Numbered from the stretch's first letter, positions 16,226-25,437 are shown. The stretch is 64,000 nucleotides of DNA from Duganella guangzhouensis (GCF_009674535.1 NZ_WKJK01000007.1:124001-188000), one strand, 5' to 3'. Numbers and translations are program-made. The notes: generated by a model not told the origin, from the sequence alone.

Positions 16226-16261
16226 AAAAAACCCGCGATCTCACTGGGAGTATCGCGGGTT
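16226..16261 (-). terminator. Terminator downstream of tRNA-Ser
   Basis: A 10-bp stem (aacccgcgat with atcgcgggtt) is followed on the minus strand by six T. It lies 35 bp past the 3' end of tRNA-Ser(GGA), whose transcript it would end. Confidence 0.85.
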
Positions 16262-16295
16262 TCTGAACGTCATCGGACGTTGTCGTACTTGATTC

Positions 16296-16386
16296 TGGCG
16301 GAGAGAGGGGGATTCGAACCCCCGATAGGCTATGAACCTATACACGCTTTCCAGGCGTGCGACTTCAACCACTCATCCATCTCTCC
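16296..16386 (-). tRNA. tRNA-Ser(GGA)
   Basis: Minus-strand cloverleaf of 91 bases with a long variable arm as expected of a class II tRNA. The acceptor stem is GGAGAGA with TCTCTCC, the anticodon stem-loop is CACGC-CTGGAAA-GCGTG (anticodon GGA), and the T-loop is GGTTCGAATCC. The CCA end is encoded (tgg on the plus strand at 16296-16298). A degraded toxin-antitoxin module lies just past its 3' end. Confidence 0.96.
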
Positions 16387-16541
16387 TGCATTTCCCGATA
16401 ATCAGGAAGCGCCGAATTATAGCAAACATTCCCGAGAGTACAAAACTTATTTCCCGCTCGCGACTTCCTGTCGCCGCAGCCTGCTTCCTTGCCACGAGAA
16501 TACACAGAGGTGGTCTGCTGCGCACTCCCCTCTGGCATTAC

Positions 16542-16658
16542 GTCTCGTTTGGATGTCTCGTTCTGTCTTGTTTGTACCCGTTTGAACCTTGTGCAGCGCA
16601 GCGTGTCTAACCGAGGCAGAACACCACAAAACGAGACAAAACAAGACAGGAGAACGAG
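16542..16658. repeat. Facing arrays of GTCTCGTTT half-sites before 16660 gene
   Basis: Three direct copies on the plus strand (GTCTCGTTT 16542-16550, GTCTCGTTC 16555-16563, GTCTTGTTT 16565-16573) face two inverted copies (AAACGAGAC 16629-16637, AAACAAGAC 16639-16647), with a partial third (GAACGAG 16652-16658). Copies within an array are about one helical turn apart. The arrays flank the promoter and leader of the next gene. The RNA can fold so that the Shine-Dalgarno AGGAG (16648-16652) sits in a bulge between the paired arms. Confidence 0.55.
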
Positions 16659-16659
16659 T

Positions 16660-17247
16660 ATGAATGCCGCAGGAGACCATGCAATACCACCCCATACCCT
16701 CACCCTGCTGCGACAATTTTTGTCCAGAAGCCGCAGCACCTTGTCACCGCAAGAGGTGGTGAAAATCGCGATCGATGAATGGATAGAACGCCAGCGCAAA
16801 GCCGAACCGTCCACCCGAGGTTATCAGTGGAAGGAACTATTCCTTCCAGAGGGCACGGAGATCCGCATGACTTCCGACGGCAAGTCCCACTATGCCAAAG
16901 TTGCGAATGACAAGATCATCTTCCGCCAGCGCCCCACCACCCCGCGCGGCATAACCCTCGCCGTCGCTGGCGATGGCCGCAATGCGTGGCGCGATCTCTG
17001 GCTACTGTTGCCCGGCGAGCGCAACTGGATCAATGCCGCGCGCCTGCGCGCCCAACAAAACCAACAGCTGGATAAGCTCCCCACTTCGCAAGCCGATACC
17101 TTGCACTCCGCAGCCAAAGCCATGAGTCAGGCGCTCAATGCCGCCGTCCTGCTGATCCAACATGTGGACCACCAATCCACCACCATCCTGGAACGCCGGC
17201 TTCCAAAAAATCGCCGCGAATACGACACCCTGGAAGACATCCACTGA
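16660..17247 (+). CDS. Hypothetical protein, 195 residues
   Basis: Not recognised. The ATG at 16660 has AGGAG seven bases upstream; longer in-frame starts run through the repeat array and are rejected. The N-terminal part (about 10-50) looks helical with an amphipathic TLLRQFLSRSRSTLSPQEVVKIAIDEWIERQ stretch (given here only by its ends: TLLRQFLS to IDEWIERQ). The middle (about 55-120) has beta-strand-like segments: FLPEGTEIRMTSDG, HYAKVANDKIIFRQR, GITLAVAGDGRNAWRDLW. It ends in a helical region. No signal peptide or membrane segment. The repeated sites before it suggest autoregulation, so it could be a DNA-binding protein. It converges on acs across a shared hairpin. Confidence 0.7.
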   Translation: MNAAGDHAIPPHTLTLLRQFLSRSRSTLSPQEVVKIAIDEWIERQRKAEPSTRGYQWKELFLPEGTEIRMTSDGKSHYAKVANDKIIFRQRPTTPRGITLAVAGDGRNAWRDLWLLLPGERNWINAARLRAQQNQQLDKLPTSQADTLHSAAKAMSQALNAAVLLIQHVDHQSTTILERRLPKNRREYDTLEDIH

Positions 17248-17263
17248 AGCAAATCGCCGCAAC

Positions 17264-17287
17264 AAAAAAGCCGCCTTGCGGCGGCTT
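17264..17287 (-). terminator. Terminator of acs
   Basis: An 8-bp GC-rich stem (aagccgcc with ggcggctt, loop ttgc) is followed on the minus strand by a run of T. It lies 22 bp past the acs stop; on the plus strand it may also help end the convergent hypothetical gene. Confidence 0.9.
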
Positions 17288-17308
17288 CTTAGCGAAGTCC
17301 AAAGTAGC

Positions 17309-19297
17309 TTAAGAGGTTTCCTTGAGCTGCTCCAGAATCGCCGGATTCTCCAGCGTCGAAACATCCTGCGTAATGCTCTCGCCCTTGGCCAGCACGCGCA
17401 GCAGGCGGCGCATGATTTTGCCCGAGCGGGTTTTCGGCAAGTTGTCGCCAAAGCGGATTTCCTTCGGCTTGGCGATCGGGCCAATCTCCTTGGCCACCCA
17501 GTTGCGCAACTCCAGCGCGATCTTCTTGGCATCGTCGCCAGTCGGACGCGCCTGCTTCAGCACCACAAACGCGCAGATCGATTCGCCGGTGGTGTCATCC
17601 GGCTTGCCGACCACGGCGGCCTCGGCCACCAACGGATTGGCCACCAGCGCCGATTCAATCTCCATCGTGCCCATGCGGTGACCCGACACGTTCAGCACGT
17701 CGTCGATGCGGCCGGTAATGGTGAAGTAACCGGTATCCTTGTTGCGGATCGCGCCATCGCCGGCCAGATACATCTTGCCGCCCAGCTCTTCCGGGAAGTA
17801 CGAGGTCTTGAAGCGTTCCGGATTATTCCAGATGGTGCGTATCATCGACGGCCACGGACGCTTGACGACCAGAATGCCGCCCTGCCCGTTCGGCACGTCA
17901 TGGCCCGACTCGTCGACAATCGCCGCCATGATGCCCGGCAGCGGCAAGGTGCACGAACCCGGCACCATCGGCGTCGCGCCCGGCAGCGGGGTGATCATGT
18001 GGCCGCCGGTTTCGGTCTGCCAGAAGGTGTCGACGATCGGGCATTGCTCGCGGCCCACCTGGGTGTAGTACCACATCCACGCTTCCGGATTGATCGGCTC
18101 ACCGACCGTGCCCAGCAGGCGCAGCGTCGACAGGTCGAAATTCTTCGGATGCACTTTCGGGTCCACATCCGACGCTTTGATCAGCGAACGAATCGCAGTC
18201 GGCGCGGTGTAGAAGATGCTGACCTTGTGCTTGGCGATGGTTTCCCAGAAGCGGCCAGCGTGCGGATAGGTCGGCACGCCTTCAAACACCACCTGGGTCG
18301 CGCCAACCGCGGTCGGGCCGTAGGCGATATAGCTGTGACCAGTCACCCAGCCGATATCGGCGGTGCACCAGTAGACGTCGGATGGCTTCAGGTCGAACGA
18401 CCATTTCATCGTCAGCGCCGCCCACAGCAGGTAACCGCCGCTAGAGTGCTGTACGCCCTTCGGCGTGCCGGTCGAACCCGAGGTGTACAGGATGAACAGC
18501 GGATGCTCGGCATCCACCCACTCCGGTTCGCACACCGCCGACTGGCCGTCGACCAGATCGTGCAGCCACAGGTCGCGCCCTTCCTTGAAGGCGATCGCGC
18601 CGCCGGTGCGCTGGTAAACAATAACGTCCTTGATCGAATCGCAGCCGCCCAGGCCCAGCGCCTCGTCGACGATGGCTTTCAGCGGCAGGTGCTTACCGCC
18701 GCGCAGCTGTTCGTCGGCGGTGATCACGGCCACCGCGCCGGCATCGATGATGCGCTCCTGCAGCGACTTGGCCGAGAAGCCGCCAAACACTACCGAGTGG
18801 GTGGCGCCGATGCGCGCGCACGCCTGCATCGCGGCCACGCCTTCCACCGACATCGACATGTAGATGATGACGCGGTCGCCCTTCTTGATGCCGCGCGCTT
18901 TCAAGCCGTTGGCGAATTTGCAGACCTTCTCGTGCAGCTCTTTATACGACACGTGGGTCGCCTTGCCGTCGTCCGCCTCGAAGATGATGGCGGTCTTGTC
19001 GGCGTTGCCGTTCTGCAGATTGCGGTCCAGGCAGTTGTACGAGACATTCAGCTTGCCGTCTTCAAACCACTTGTAGAACGGCGCGTTGTCTTCGTTGAGG
19101 GTGCGGGTGAATGGCTGCTGCCATTCCAGATGTTCTTTGGCCAGACGCGACCAGAAGCCTTCGTAGTCGGCCGCCGCCTCCGCGCACAGCGCGTTGTAGG
19201 CGTCCATGCCGGACACGGCAGCATTAGCTGCAAACGCCGCCGGTGGCGCGAAGACGCGGGATTCTTGTGGACCTTGTTGGGTAGTAGTGCCGCTCAT
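17309..19297 (-). CDS. acs: Acetyl-CoA synthetase (AMP-forming)
   Basis: Activates acetate to acetyl-CoA through acetyl-AMP in the cytoplasm. The 662 residues match the usual length of about 650. The N-terminal cap ([20 protein letters not shown]) is followed by the AMP-binding motif [15 protein letters not shown], the WWxTxD-like [12 protein letters not shown], and the hinge/GRIDD motif [18 protein letters not shown]. The C-terminal lysine in [11 protein letters not shown] is normally regulated by acetylation. The ATG at 19297 has GGAG five bases upstream. It is divergently transcribed from the UPF0114 gene across a 208-bp promoter gap. Confidence 0.97.
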   Translation of the reverse strand: MSGTTTQQGPQESRVFAPPAAFAANAAVSGMDAYNALCAEAAADYEGFWSRLAKEHLEWQQPFTRTLNEDNAPFYKWFEDGKLNVSYNCLDRNLQNGNADKTAIIFEADDGKATHVSYKELHEKVCKFANGLKARGIKKGDRVIIYMSMSVEGVAAMQACARIGATHSVVFGGFSAKSLQERIIDAGAVAVITADEQLRGGKHLPLKAIVDEALGLGGCDSIKDVIVYQRTGGAIAFKEGRDLWLHDLVDGQSAVCEPEWVDAEHPLFILYTSGSTGTPKGVQHSSGGYLLWAALTMKWSFDLKPSDVYWCTADIGWVTGHSYIAYGPTAVGATQVVFEGVPTYPHAGRFWETIAKHKVSIFYTAPTAIRSLIKASDVDPKVHPKNFDLSTLRLLGTVGEPINPEAWMWYYTQVGREQCPIVDTFWQTETGGHMITPLPGATPMVPGSCTLPLPGIMAAIVDESGHDVPNGQGGILVVKRPWPSMIRTIWNNPERFKTSYFPEELGGKMYLAGDGAIRNKDTGYFTITGRIDDVLNVSGHRMGTMEIESALVANPLVAEAAVVGKPDDTTGESICAFVVLKQARPTGDDAKKIALELRNWVAKEIGPIAKPKEIRFGDNLPKTRSGKIMRRLLRVLAKGESITQDVSTLENPAILEQLKETS

Positions 19298-19505
19298 GGT
19301 GTCTCCAATGTAGTAGTTGTGGTTTGCTATTAACATAACCGGAGTCGCTTACTGCGCCCTTACAGCCGGCCTTCCCCGGCGGAGGATGGCATGGCCGACA
19401 ATTTTACCAATATTTCAATTCAGCGAGCCGATGCGATTGCCCGGCGGCGCGTGTAAAATGTCGGCAGTCTTCATAGTCTGCCTCATTTCCAGGAGTTTTG
19501 CCGTA

Positions 19506-20102
19506 ATGACCGAGCCATCCAAGAAGCTGCGTCCGCTGCCCGCTTTCATTTTCATGACCCGCTGGCTGCAACTGCCGCTGTACCTGGGCTTGATTCTGGC
19601 GCAGTGCGTCTATGTATTCCATTTCTGGGTCGAGCTGAAAGACCTGATCGGCGCCGCGCTCGGCAACGACGCCGCGCTGCAGCACATCTTCCAGGCCGTG
19701 GCCGTGCCCGGCGCGCCCATCCCCGACAAGCTGAATGAAACCACCATCATGCTGGTGGTGCTGGGCCTGATCGACGTGGTGATGATTTCCAATCTGCTGG
19801 TGATGGTCATCATCGGCGGCTACGAGACCTTTATCTCCCGCATGAATCTGGACACCCATCCGGACCAGCCGGAGTGGCTGTCGCACGTCAACGCCTCGGT
19901 GCTGAAGACCAAGCTGGCGATGGCCATCATCGGCATCTCGTCGATCCACCTGCTGAAGACCTTCATCAACGCCGCCTCCTACAAGACCGAGGTGATCGCG
20001 GCGCAGACCATCATCCACGTGGTGTTCCTGCTGTCGGCCATGGCCATCGCCTACACCGACCGCATCACCACCATGACGCATAACGATTCCAAGCATCATT
20101 AA
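19506..20102 (+). CDS. UPF0114 (YqhA) family inner-membrane protein
   Basis: A 198-residue protein with four predicted membrane helices (about 22-42, 75-100, 130-152 and 162-182). Characteristic stretches are WLQLPLYLGLILAQ, LIDVVMISNLLVMVIIGGYE and KTKLAMAIIGISSIHLLK, recognisable as the UPF0114/TIGR00645 family. Its role is unknown. AGGAG precedes the ATG by ten bases. It is followed after 26 bp by fumarase on the same strand and may be co-transcribed with it and murI. Confidence 0.9.
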   Translation: MTEPSKKLRPLPAFIFMTRWLQLPLYLGLILAQCVYVFHFWVELKDLIGAALGNDAALQHIFQAVAVPGAPIPDKLNETTIMLVVLGLIDVVMISNLLVMVIIGGYETFISRMNLDTHPDQPEWLSHVNASVLKTKLAMAIIGISSIHLLKTFINAASYKTEVIAAQTIIHVVFLLSAMAIAYTDRITTMTHNDSKHH

Positions 20103-20128
20103 GTCCATCCCTCTCACGCGAGAACATC

Positions 20129-21658
20129 ATGACCATCATAAAGCAAGAAGACCTGATTGAATCCGTCGCCGCCGCGCTGCAGTACATCAGCTACTACCAC
20201 CCGGCCGACTACATCGAACACCTGGCGCGCGCTTACGAACACGAGCAGAGCCCGGCCGCCAAGGACGCCATCGCGCAGATCCTGACCAACTCGCGCATGT
20301 GCGCCGAGGGCAAGCGTCCGATCTGCCAGGACACCGGCATCGTCAACGTCTTCCTGAAGATCGGCATGGGCGTGCGCTTTGAAGGCTTCAGCGGCACCGT
20401 CACCGACGCCGTCAACGAAGGCGTACGCCGCGCCTACAACTACGACGACAACAAGCTGCGCGCGTCGATCGTGGCCGACCCGCACTTCGACCGCAAGAAC
20501 ACCAAGGACAACACGCCAGCCGTGGTGCACATGGAACTGGTGGAAGGCAACACCGTCGACGTCAAGGTCGCGGCCAAAGGCGGCGGCTCGGAAAACAAAT
20601 CCAAGATGATCATGATGAACCCGTCCGACTCGCTGGTCGACTGGGTGCTGAAAACCGTGCCAACCATGGGCGCCGGCTGGTGCCCGCCGGGCATGCTGGG
20701 CATCGGCATCGGCGGCACCGCCGAGAAAGCCATGCTGATGGCGAAAGAAGTGCTGATGGAAGACATCGACATGTTCGAGCTGAAGCAGCGCGGCCCGCAA
20801 AACAAGCTGGAAGAACTGCGGATCGAACTGTGCGACAAGATCAACGCGCTGGGCATCGGCGCCCAGGGTCTGGGCGGCCTCACCACCGTGCTGGACGTGA
20901 AGATCATGACCTACCCGACCCACGCCGCGTCGAAGCCGGTCGCCATGATCCCGAACTGCGCCGCCACCCGCCACGGCCACTTCGTGCTGGACGGCTCCGG
21001 CCCGGCCTACATGACGCCGCCACCGCTGTCGACCTGGCCTGACGTGTCGTGGGCGCCGGACACCGAAAAATCCAAACGCGTCGACCTCGACACGCTGACC
21101 AAGGAAGAAGTGGCCTCGTGGAAGCCGGGCCAGACCCTGCTGCTGAACGGCAAAATGCTGACCGGCCGCGACGCCGCCCACAAGCGCATCCAGGACATGC
21201 TGGCGCGCGGTGAAGAACTGCCGGTGGACTTCAAGAACCGCGTCATCTACTACGTCGGCCCGGTCGATCCGGTGCGCGACGAAGTGGTGGGCCCGGCCGG
21301 TCCGACCACCGCCACCCGCATGGACAAATTCACCGAGATGATGCTGGAGAAAACCGGCCTGATCGCGATGATCGGCAAAGCCGAGCGCGGCCCGACCGCG
21401 ATCGAATCGATCCAGAAGCACAAATCGGCCTACCTGATGGCCGTTGGCGGCTCGGCCTACCTGGTGTCGAAAGCCATCAAGCAATCGCGCGTGCTGGGCT
21501 TCGCCGACATGGGCATGGAAGCGATCTACGAGTTTGACGTGGTCGACATGCCAGTCACCGTGGCGGTGGATTCGCAAGGCACCTCGGTGCACAACACCGG
21601 CCCGGCGGAATGGAAGACCCGCATCGAGCAGCTCAACGTGCCTGTTGTAACGGCCTGA
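20129..21658 (+). CDS. fumA: Fumarate hydratase, class I (iron-sulfur)
   Basis: TCA-cycle enzyme interconverting fumarate and malate with an oxygen-sensitive [4Fe-4S] cluster. The 509 residues cover the alpha domain (about 1-340) and the beta domain (about 350-505). The conserved cluster-region Cys is in RPICQDTGIVNVFLK. Other family markers are KGGGSENKSKMIMMNPSD, GIGIGGTAEKAMLMAKE, IPNCAATRHGHF and the beta-domain GPTTATRMDKFTEMML. Length and layout agree with single-chain class I fumarases. Its stop overlaps the murI start (TGATG), suggesting translational coupling. Confidence 0.95.
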   Translation: MTIIKQEDLIESVAAALQYISYYHPADYIEHLARAYEHEQSPAAKDAIAQILTNSRMCAEGKRPICQDTGIVNVFLKIGMGVRFEGFSGTVTDAVNEGVRRAYNYDDNKLRASIVADPHFDRKNTKDNTPAVVHMELVEGNTVDVKVAAKGGGSENKSKMIMMNPSDSLVDWVLKTVPTMGAGWCPPGMLGIGIGGTAEKAMLMAKEVLMEDIDMFELKQRGPQNKLEELRIELCDKINALGIGAQGLGGLTTVLDVKIMTYPTHAASKPVAMIPNCAATRHGHFVLDGSGPAYMTPPPLSTWPDVSWAPDTEKSKRVDLDTLTKEEVASWKPGQTLLLNGKMLTGRDAAHKRIQDMLARGEELPVDFKNRVIYYVGPVDPVRDEVVGPAGPTTATRMDKFTEMMLEKTGLIAMIGKAERGPTAIESIQKHKSAYLMAVGGSAYLVSKAIKQSRVLGFADMGMEAIYEFDVVDMPVTVAVDSQGTSVHNTGPAEWKTRIEQLNVPVVTA

Positions 21659-22488
21659 TGCTGACCGCCCGCTCACCCAGCGCCCCGATCGGCGTGTTTG
21701 ATTCCGGCGTGGGCGGGCTCTCGGTGCTGCGCCACATCCGCGCGCAGTATCCGAACGAACACCTGATCTACTTTGCCGATTCCGGCCACGCGCCGTATGG
21801 CGACAAAAGCGAACAGTACGTGGTCGAGCGCGCGCTGGCCGTGACCGAGTTCCTGCTGTCACACGGCGCCAAGGCACTGGTGGTGGCCTGCAATACCGCC
21901 ACCGTGGCCGCCATCAAGGCGGTGCGGGCGCGCCATCCGGAACTGCCGGTGGTCGGCGTCGAGCCCGGCCTGAAGCCGGCTGCGGCGGCGACGCGCAACG
22001 GCAAGGTCGGCGTGCTGGCCACCGCGCGCACGCTCAAGGGCGACAAATTCCTCGCGCTGCGTGAGCAGATCAGCGCCGCCACCCACGCCGAGTTTCTGTT
22101 GCAGCCGGCGGTGGGGCTGGTCGACGAAATCGAAAAAGGCGATCTGCAGGCGCCAGCCATCCACGCCATGCTGGAACAATATGTGGCGCCGCTGCTGGAC
22201 CAGGGCGCCGACACGCTGGTGCTCGGCTGCACCCACTACCCGTTTGTTCAAGACGGCATCGCGCGCGTGCTGCATGCGCACGGCCGTGATGACGTCACGC
22301 TGATCGACACCGGCGACGCCGTGGCGCGTCAGCTGGGACGACTGCTGGAAGCGGCCGGCCTGCTGCGGCCGGAACTGAAGCCGGACGCCACGCTGCGCGG
22401 CTACACCACCGGCGCCGCCGACGCGTTCGCACTGGCCTTCGTGCAGTTGCTGGCGCTGCGGGTGGCGGTGGAAAAGGTTGACGTTTAG
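21658..22488 (+). CDS. murI: Glutamate racemase
   Basis: Makes D-glutamate for peptidoglycan in the cytoplasm. The 276 residues carry the substrate-binding motif GVFDSGVGGLSVL near the N-terminus, the first catalytic Cys in VVACNTATVAA (about residue 75) and the second in LVLGCTHYPF (about residue 187). YFADSGHAPYG is also a family marker. The start is the ATG at 21658 that overlaps the fumarase stop; earlier in-frame starts lie inside the fumarase gene. The last gene of this run before the tRNA-His promoter. Confidence 0.96.
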   Translation: MLTARSPSAPIGVFDSGVGGLSVLRHIRAQYPNEHLIYFADSGHAPYGDKSEQYVVERALAVTEFLLSHGAKALVVACNTATVAAIKAVRARHPELPVVGVEPGLKPAAAATRNGKVGVLATARTLKGDKFLALREQISAATHAEFLLQPAVGLVDEIEKGDLQAPAIHAMLEQYVAPLLDQGADTLVLGCTHYPFVQDGIARVLHAHGRDDVTLIDTGDAVARQLGRLLEAAGLLRPELKPDATLRGYTTGAADAFALAFVQLLALRVAVEKVDV

Positions 22489-22517
22489 GCCATGGTAAAA
22501 AAAGCCTGAATTTAGAT

Positions 22518-22546
22518 TTGCAGGAATGCATATCCGACTGTATAAT
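22518..22546 (+). promoter_or_regulatory. Promoter of tRNA-His
   Basis: TTGCAG (22518-22523) and TATAAT (22541-22546) are separated by 17 bp, an almost ideal sigma-70 promoter. It lies 48 bp before the tRNA. Confidence 0.8.
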
Positions 22547-22593
22547 TCTGGCTCGTTGTTCAGCACTAGCAAGACAGCGAGTAGTAAATCAGT

Positions 22594-22670
22594 GGTGGCT
22601 GTAGCTCAGTTGGTAGAGTCCAGGATTGTGATTCCTGTTGTCGTGGGTTCGAGCCCCATCAGCCACCCCA
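22594..22670 (+). tRNA. tRNA-His(GTG)
   Basis: Cloverleaf with the extra 5' G characteristic of tRNA-His (22594), acceptor GTGGCTG paired with CAGCCAC, anticodon stem-loop CAGGA-TTGTGAT-TCCTG (anticodon GTG), T-arm GGGTTCGAGCCCC, discriminator C and an encoded CCA. Own promoter upstream and terminator directly downstream. Confidence 0.97.
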
Positions 22671-22678
22671 CGAATTTG

Positions 22679-22706
22679 AAAGCCCAGTCTCCGGACTGGG
22701 CTTTTT
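22679..22706 (+). terminator. Terminator of tRNA-His
   Basis: An 11-bp perfect stem (aaagcccagtc with gactgggcttt, loop tccg) runs into five T. It isolates the tRNA transcript from udk. Confidence 0.93.
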
Positions 22707-22723
22707 CATTTCCCCTTCCGCAT

Positions 22724-23359
22724 ATGACAAAACATTCCACATTACCGTTTGTGATTGGCGTCGCCGGTGGCAGCGGCAGCGGCAAATCGACAGTGACCCA
22801 GCAGATCCTGTCCGCCTTTGGCGCCGACGTGGTATCGGTGGTCATGCAGGACGACTACTATTGCGACCAGACCCACCTCACGCCCGAGGTGCGGCGCCAG
22901 GCCAACTACGATCACCCGGAAGCGTTCGACTGGCCGCTGCTGATTGAACAGGTGCACGCGCTGAGCCAGGGCCAGGCGATCGACATGCCCGAGTACGATT
23001 TCACCATCGACAACCGCTCGACCCGCACCATCCGCGTCAAGCCGGCGCCGGTGATCGTGATCGAAGGTTTGTTCGCGCTGTTTGATGCCGACCTGCGCGA
23101 CATGATGTCGCTGCGGATCTTCGTCGACACCGCGCCCGACGTGCGCTTCATCCGCCGCCTGCAGCGCGACATCGCCGAGCGTGGCCGCAGCATGGACAGC
23201 GTCATCAACCAGTACCTGGAAACCGTGCGGCCGATGCACAAGCAATTCATCGAACCGACCAAGCGCCATGCCGACGTCATCCTGCCGCACGGCGCCAACG
23301 GCCCGGCGATGGACGTCATCACCACCAAAGTAGCCAGCCTGATCCGCGAAGCGCAGTGA
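22724..23359 (+). CDS. udk: Uridine/cytidine kinase
   Basis: Phosphorylates uridine and cytidine in pyrimidine salvage. 211 residues. The P-loop GVAGGSGSGKSTV is at residues 12-24. Other markers are the base-binding/lid segments VMQDDYYCDQTHL, NYDHPEAFDWPLL, PEYDFTIDNRSTRT and VIVIEGLFALFD, and the helix FIRRLQRDIAERGRS. The ATG at 22724 fits the family N-terminus; upstream in-frame sequence runs through the tRNA and terminator. The ribosome-binding site is weak. The nearest recognisable promoter is the tRNA's, cut off by its terminator, so it must have its own. Confidence 0.95.
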   Translation: MTKHSTLPFVIGVAGGSGSGKSTVTQQILSAFGADVVSVVMQDDYYCDQTHLTPEVRRQANYDHPEAFDWPLLIEQVHALSQGQAIDMPEYDFTIDNRSTRTIRVKPAPVIVIEGLFALFDADLRDMMSLRIFVDTAPDVRFIRRLQRDIAERGRSMDSVINQYLETVRPMHKQFIEPTKRHADVILPHGANGPAMDVITTKVASLIREAQ

Positions 23360-23443
23360 CGAGCTTGCTTGACAGCGCATCACGATGGCAGGAAGATCAA
23401 TCGACCGCCGCCGATGATGCCGCATTCAAGACTAAGCAGCGCC

Positions 23444-23776
23444 ATGACTACGCCCGCCGATTCCAACGACGACCAGCTCGCCGTCATCCATGAAAGCCTG
23501 ACCTTGCTCCATCGCAGGGTGGGCGCGATAGAACATGAAAACATGGATCGCCAGAGCGAGGCTTTCAAGGCCGAAATGGCCGCGTTCAAGGCACAGATCG
23601 AACTGTCGATCAAAATCCAGCTCGACGCGGCATTCAAGGCGCACACCGAGGAAATGCACAGAACCTTCGCCACCAAGCAGGAACTGGCGAACGCGGTCTA
23701 TCTGCTCACTTGGCGCATGGCTGGCTTTTGCGCTTTGCTACTGAGCGCTGGCTTTGCGTTCGCGCGCTACCTGTAA
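23444..23776 (+). CDS. Small coiled-coil protein with C-terminal membrane anchor
   Basis: Unknown function. About 110 residues from the ATG at 23444; upstream in-frame ATGs exist but the sequence there is not protein-like. Residues about 10-80 are a charged helical region (LTLLHRRVGAIEHENMDRQ, FKAEMAAFKAQIELS). The C-terminus is one hydrophobic segment (LLTWRMAGFCALLLSAGFAF) followed by ARYL. Tail-anchored coiled-coil layout, similar in kind to the gene at 9445-9972. Convergent with the dipeptidase gene, 9 bp apart. Confidence 0.65.
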   Translation: MTTPADSNDDQLAVIHESLTLLHRRVGAIEHENMDRQSEAFKAEMAAFKAQIELSIKIQLDAAFKAHTEEMHRTFATKQELANAVYLLTWRMAGFCALLLSAGFAFARYL

Positions 23777-23785
23777 CCCCGCCGG

Positions 23786-24892
23786 TCAGGCGGTGCGCGG
23801 CGTGGTGGCGCGGTCGAAGATGCGGCAGAAGTTGGCGCCGCCGACTTTGGCGATATCGGCTTCGGTGAAGCCGCTTTTCAGCATGGCGTCCACTACCACG
23901 TAATAGAAGCCGGCCTGCTGCCCCTTCCACGCCTGGTTGCTGCCCTCGCCCGGCCGCGTGGCGCGCGTCAGCTTGGTGTCGGTGCCGATGCAGACGTGGT
24001 CGATGCCCACCACATCCGCCAGCGCCTTGATGTTTTCCGCATACGCCAGCGGCGTCTCGGCCAGATGGGTCCACACGCCAATCACACCACCCGCGTCCGC
24101 CACCAGCCTGGCCTGCTCCTTGCTGATCAGGCGTGGCCGCATCATGCGCGCCATTTGCGGGTTGTCACCCAACCGGCTATCCAGCCCGGTATGCGACACC
24201 AGCACCGGCCGCGTCGCCACCTTCAGCGCGGCGGCCGTGGTCGCCACATCCGCATGCGCCAGATCGATCAATATGCCGAGCCGCTCGCACTCGCGGATCA
24301 CCTCGGCGCCCAGCGCCGTCAGCCCGCCCCAGCGCGGCGGATTGGTGTAGACATCGCCCAGCGGCGGCGTCGCGTCATTATCGTGCAGCAGCGTCAGATG
24401 GCGCAGCCCGCGCTGGTAAGCGCCGACTAGCCGCTCGACCCGCCCCTCCAGAAAATGCCCGCCCTCCACCGACTGAATCACGGTCGGCTGACCATGCTCG
24501 CGCGCGGCGCGCAGATCGGCCAGGTTCAAGGCGCGCCGCATGCCGTTGCGCGCCAGTTGCTGGTCCATCGCGGTCAGCCCGTTCTGGAAACGCTCATAAG
24601 CCTCGCCCGGATTGCGCAGTTGCTGGTAATCGACCGCAAAGGTCATGCTGATGGCGGTCAGCCCGGAGCGTTTGAGCTCGCCGGCCAAATCCAGATCCGG
24701 CCCCGGCAGCTGGGCCGCCGCCAGCGGTACGTCCACATGGTTATGGCTGTCGATGCCGATGCTGGCGGCCACAATGCCGGCCACCCGCGCCTCCAGCGCC
24801 TCCTCCGCCCGCGCGGCCCATGGCCCCAGCATCATGCCGGCGCCCGCCGCGGCCAGAAAATGCCGGCGCGACCATTGGTGTTGAAACTGCAT
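23786..24892 (-). CDS. Tat-exported M19 membrane-type dipeptidase
   Basis: Zinc dipeptidase of the renal dipeptidase family, 368 residues. A twin-arginine signal (WSRRHFLAAAGAGMML) directs folded export to the periplasm. Metal ligands are visible: DSHNHVD (His-x-Asp type), QSVEGG (bridging Glu), DLAHAD (His) and VSHTG (His), with the late Asp in CIGTDTKL. Substrates are usually Xaa-Xaa or Xaa-D-Xaa dipeptides, so a role in peptide or cell-wall peptide turnover is likely. It follows the response regulator gene after 10 bp on the same strand, so the two may form an operon. Confidence 0.9.
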   Translation of the reverse strand: MQFQHQWSRRHFLAAAGAGMMLGPWAARAEEALEARVAGIVAASIGIDSHNHVDVPLAAAQLPGPDLDLAGELKRSGLTAISMTFAVDYQQLRNPGEAYERFQNGLTAMDQQLARNGMRRALNLADLRAAREHGQPTVIQSVEGGHFLEGRVERLVGAYQRGLRHLTLLHDNDATPPLGDVYTNPPRWGGLTALGAEVIRECERLGILIDLAHADVATTAAALKVATRPVLVSHTGLDSRLGDNPQMARMMRPRLISKEQARLVADAGGVIGVWTHLAETPLAYAENIKALADVVGIDHVCIGTDTKLTRATRPGEGSNQAWKGQQAGFYYVVVDAMLKSGFTEADIAKVGGANFCRIFDRATTPRTA

Positions 24893-24902
24893 GCACTATC
24901 CT

Positions 24903-25313
24903 TTAAGCCGGCCGCTCCGCCGCGCGCGCGGCCTTGATCTGACCGGCGATTTTATCCAGCGTGTTCATCACTGTGCCGGGATTGAAAGGCTTGACGATAT
25001 AGCCCTTGGCGCCATTACGCAATGCCTGCTCGACCGTGCTGCGCTCGGTGCTGGCGGTCACCATCAACACCGCCGCCTTGGGCTGCTTGGCCCGTATCCA
25101 ATTCAGCAGATCCAGTCCGTCGCCATCCGGCAACTGCACGTCCAGGCAGATGATGTCGGCCCGCTGCGAACGCAGCCGCAGCTGCGCCGATTCCGCCGTG
25201 CCCGCATCGCCCACCACATCGTATTGCTCGCCCTGAATAATCACGCGCAGCAAGCCGCGCGTCATTTCATTGTCATCGATGATGAATACGCTCAGTCCCT
25301 GGTGTGTTGGCAT
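24903..25313 (-). CDS. Single-domain (CheY-like) response regulator
   Basis: A stand-alone receiver domain of 136 residues. The acidic pair Asp13-Asp14 (FIIDDNE), the phosphoacceptor Asp58 (CLDVQLPDGDG), Thr86 (VTAS) and Lys108 (YIVKPF) are all present, so it can be phosphorylated. There is no output domain; it would act by protein contact, as CheY or Spo0F-type relays do. The ATG at 25313 has GGAGG five bases upstream and is preferred over one further upstream. No histidine kinase is in the neighbourhood. Confidence 0.92.
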   Translation of the reverse strand: MPTHQGLSVFIIDDNEMTRGLLRVIIQGEQYDVVGDAGTAESAQLRLRSQRADIICLDVQLPDGDGLDLLNWIRAKQPKAAVLMVTASTERSTVEQALRNGAKGYIVKPFNPGTVMNTLDKIAGQIKAARAAERPA

Positions 25314-25437
25314 GCAAACCTCCGTGGCTGTCATTACGTCAACTATAACGCAATGTCCTTACCGCTGTGTAAGGTTACAATATTTTGGCTATAGACATTG
25401 CCCGCTGGAACTAGGTTAACGCTACAATGGCACGGTC

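Noticed and set aside
16489..16659. Longer start for the 195-residue protein
   Set aside because: The extension runs through the repeat arrays and is Cys/Ser-rich nonsense; the ATG at 16660 has an ideal AGGAG.
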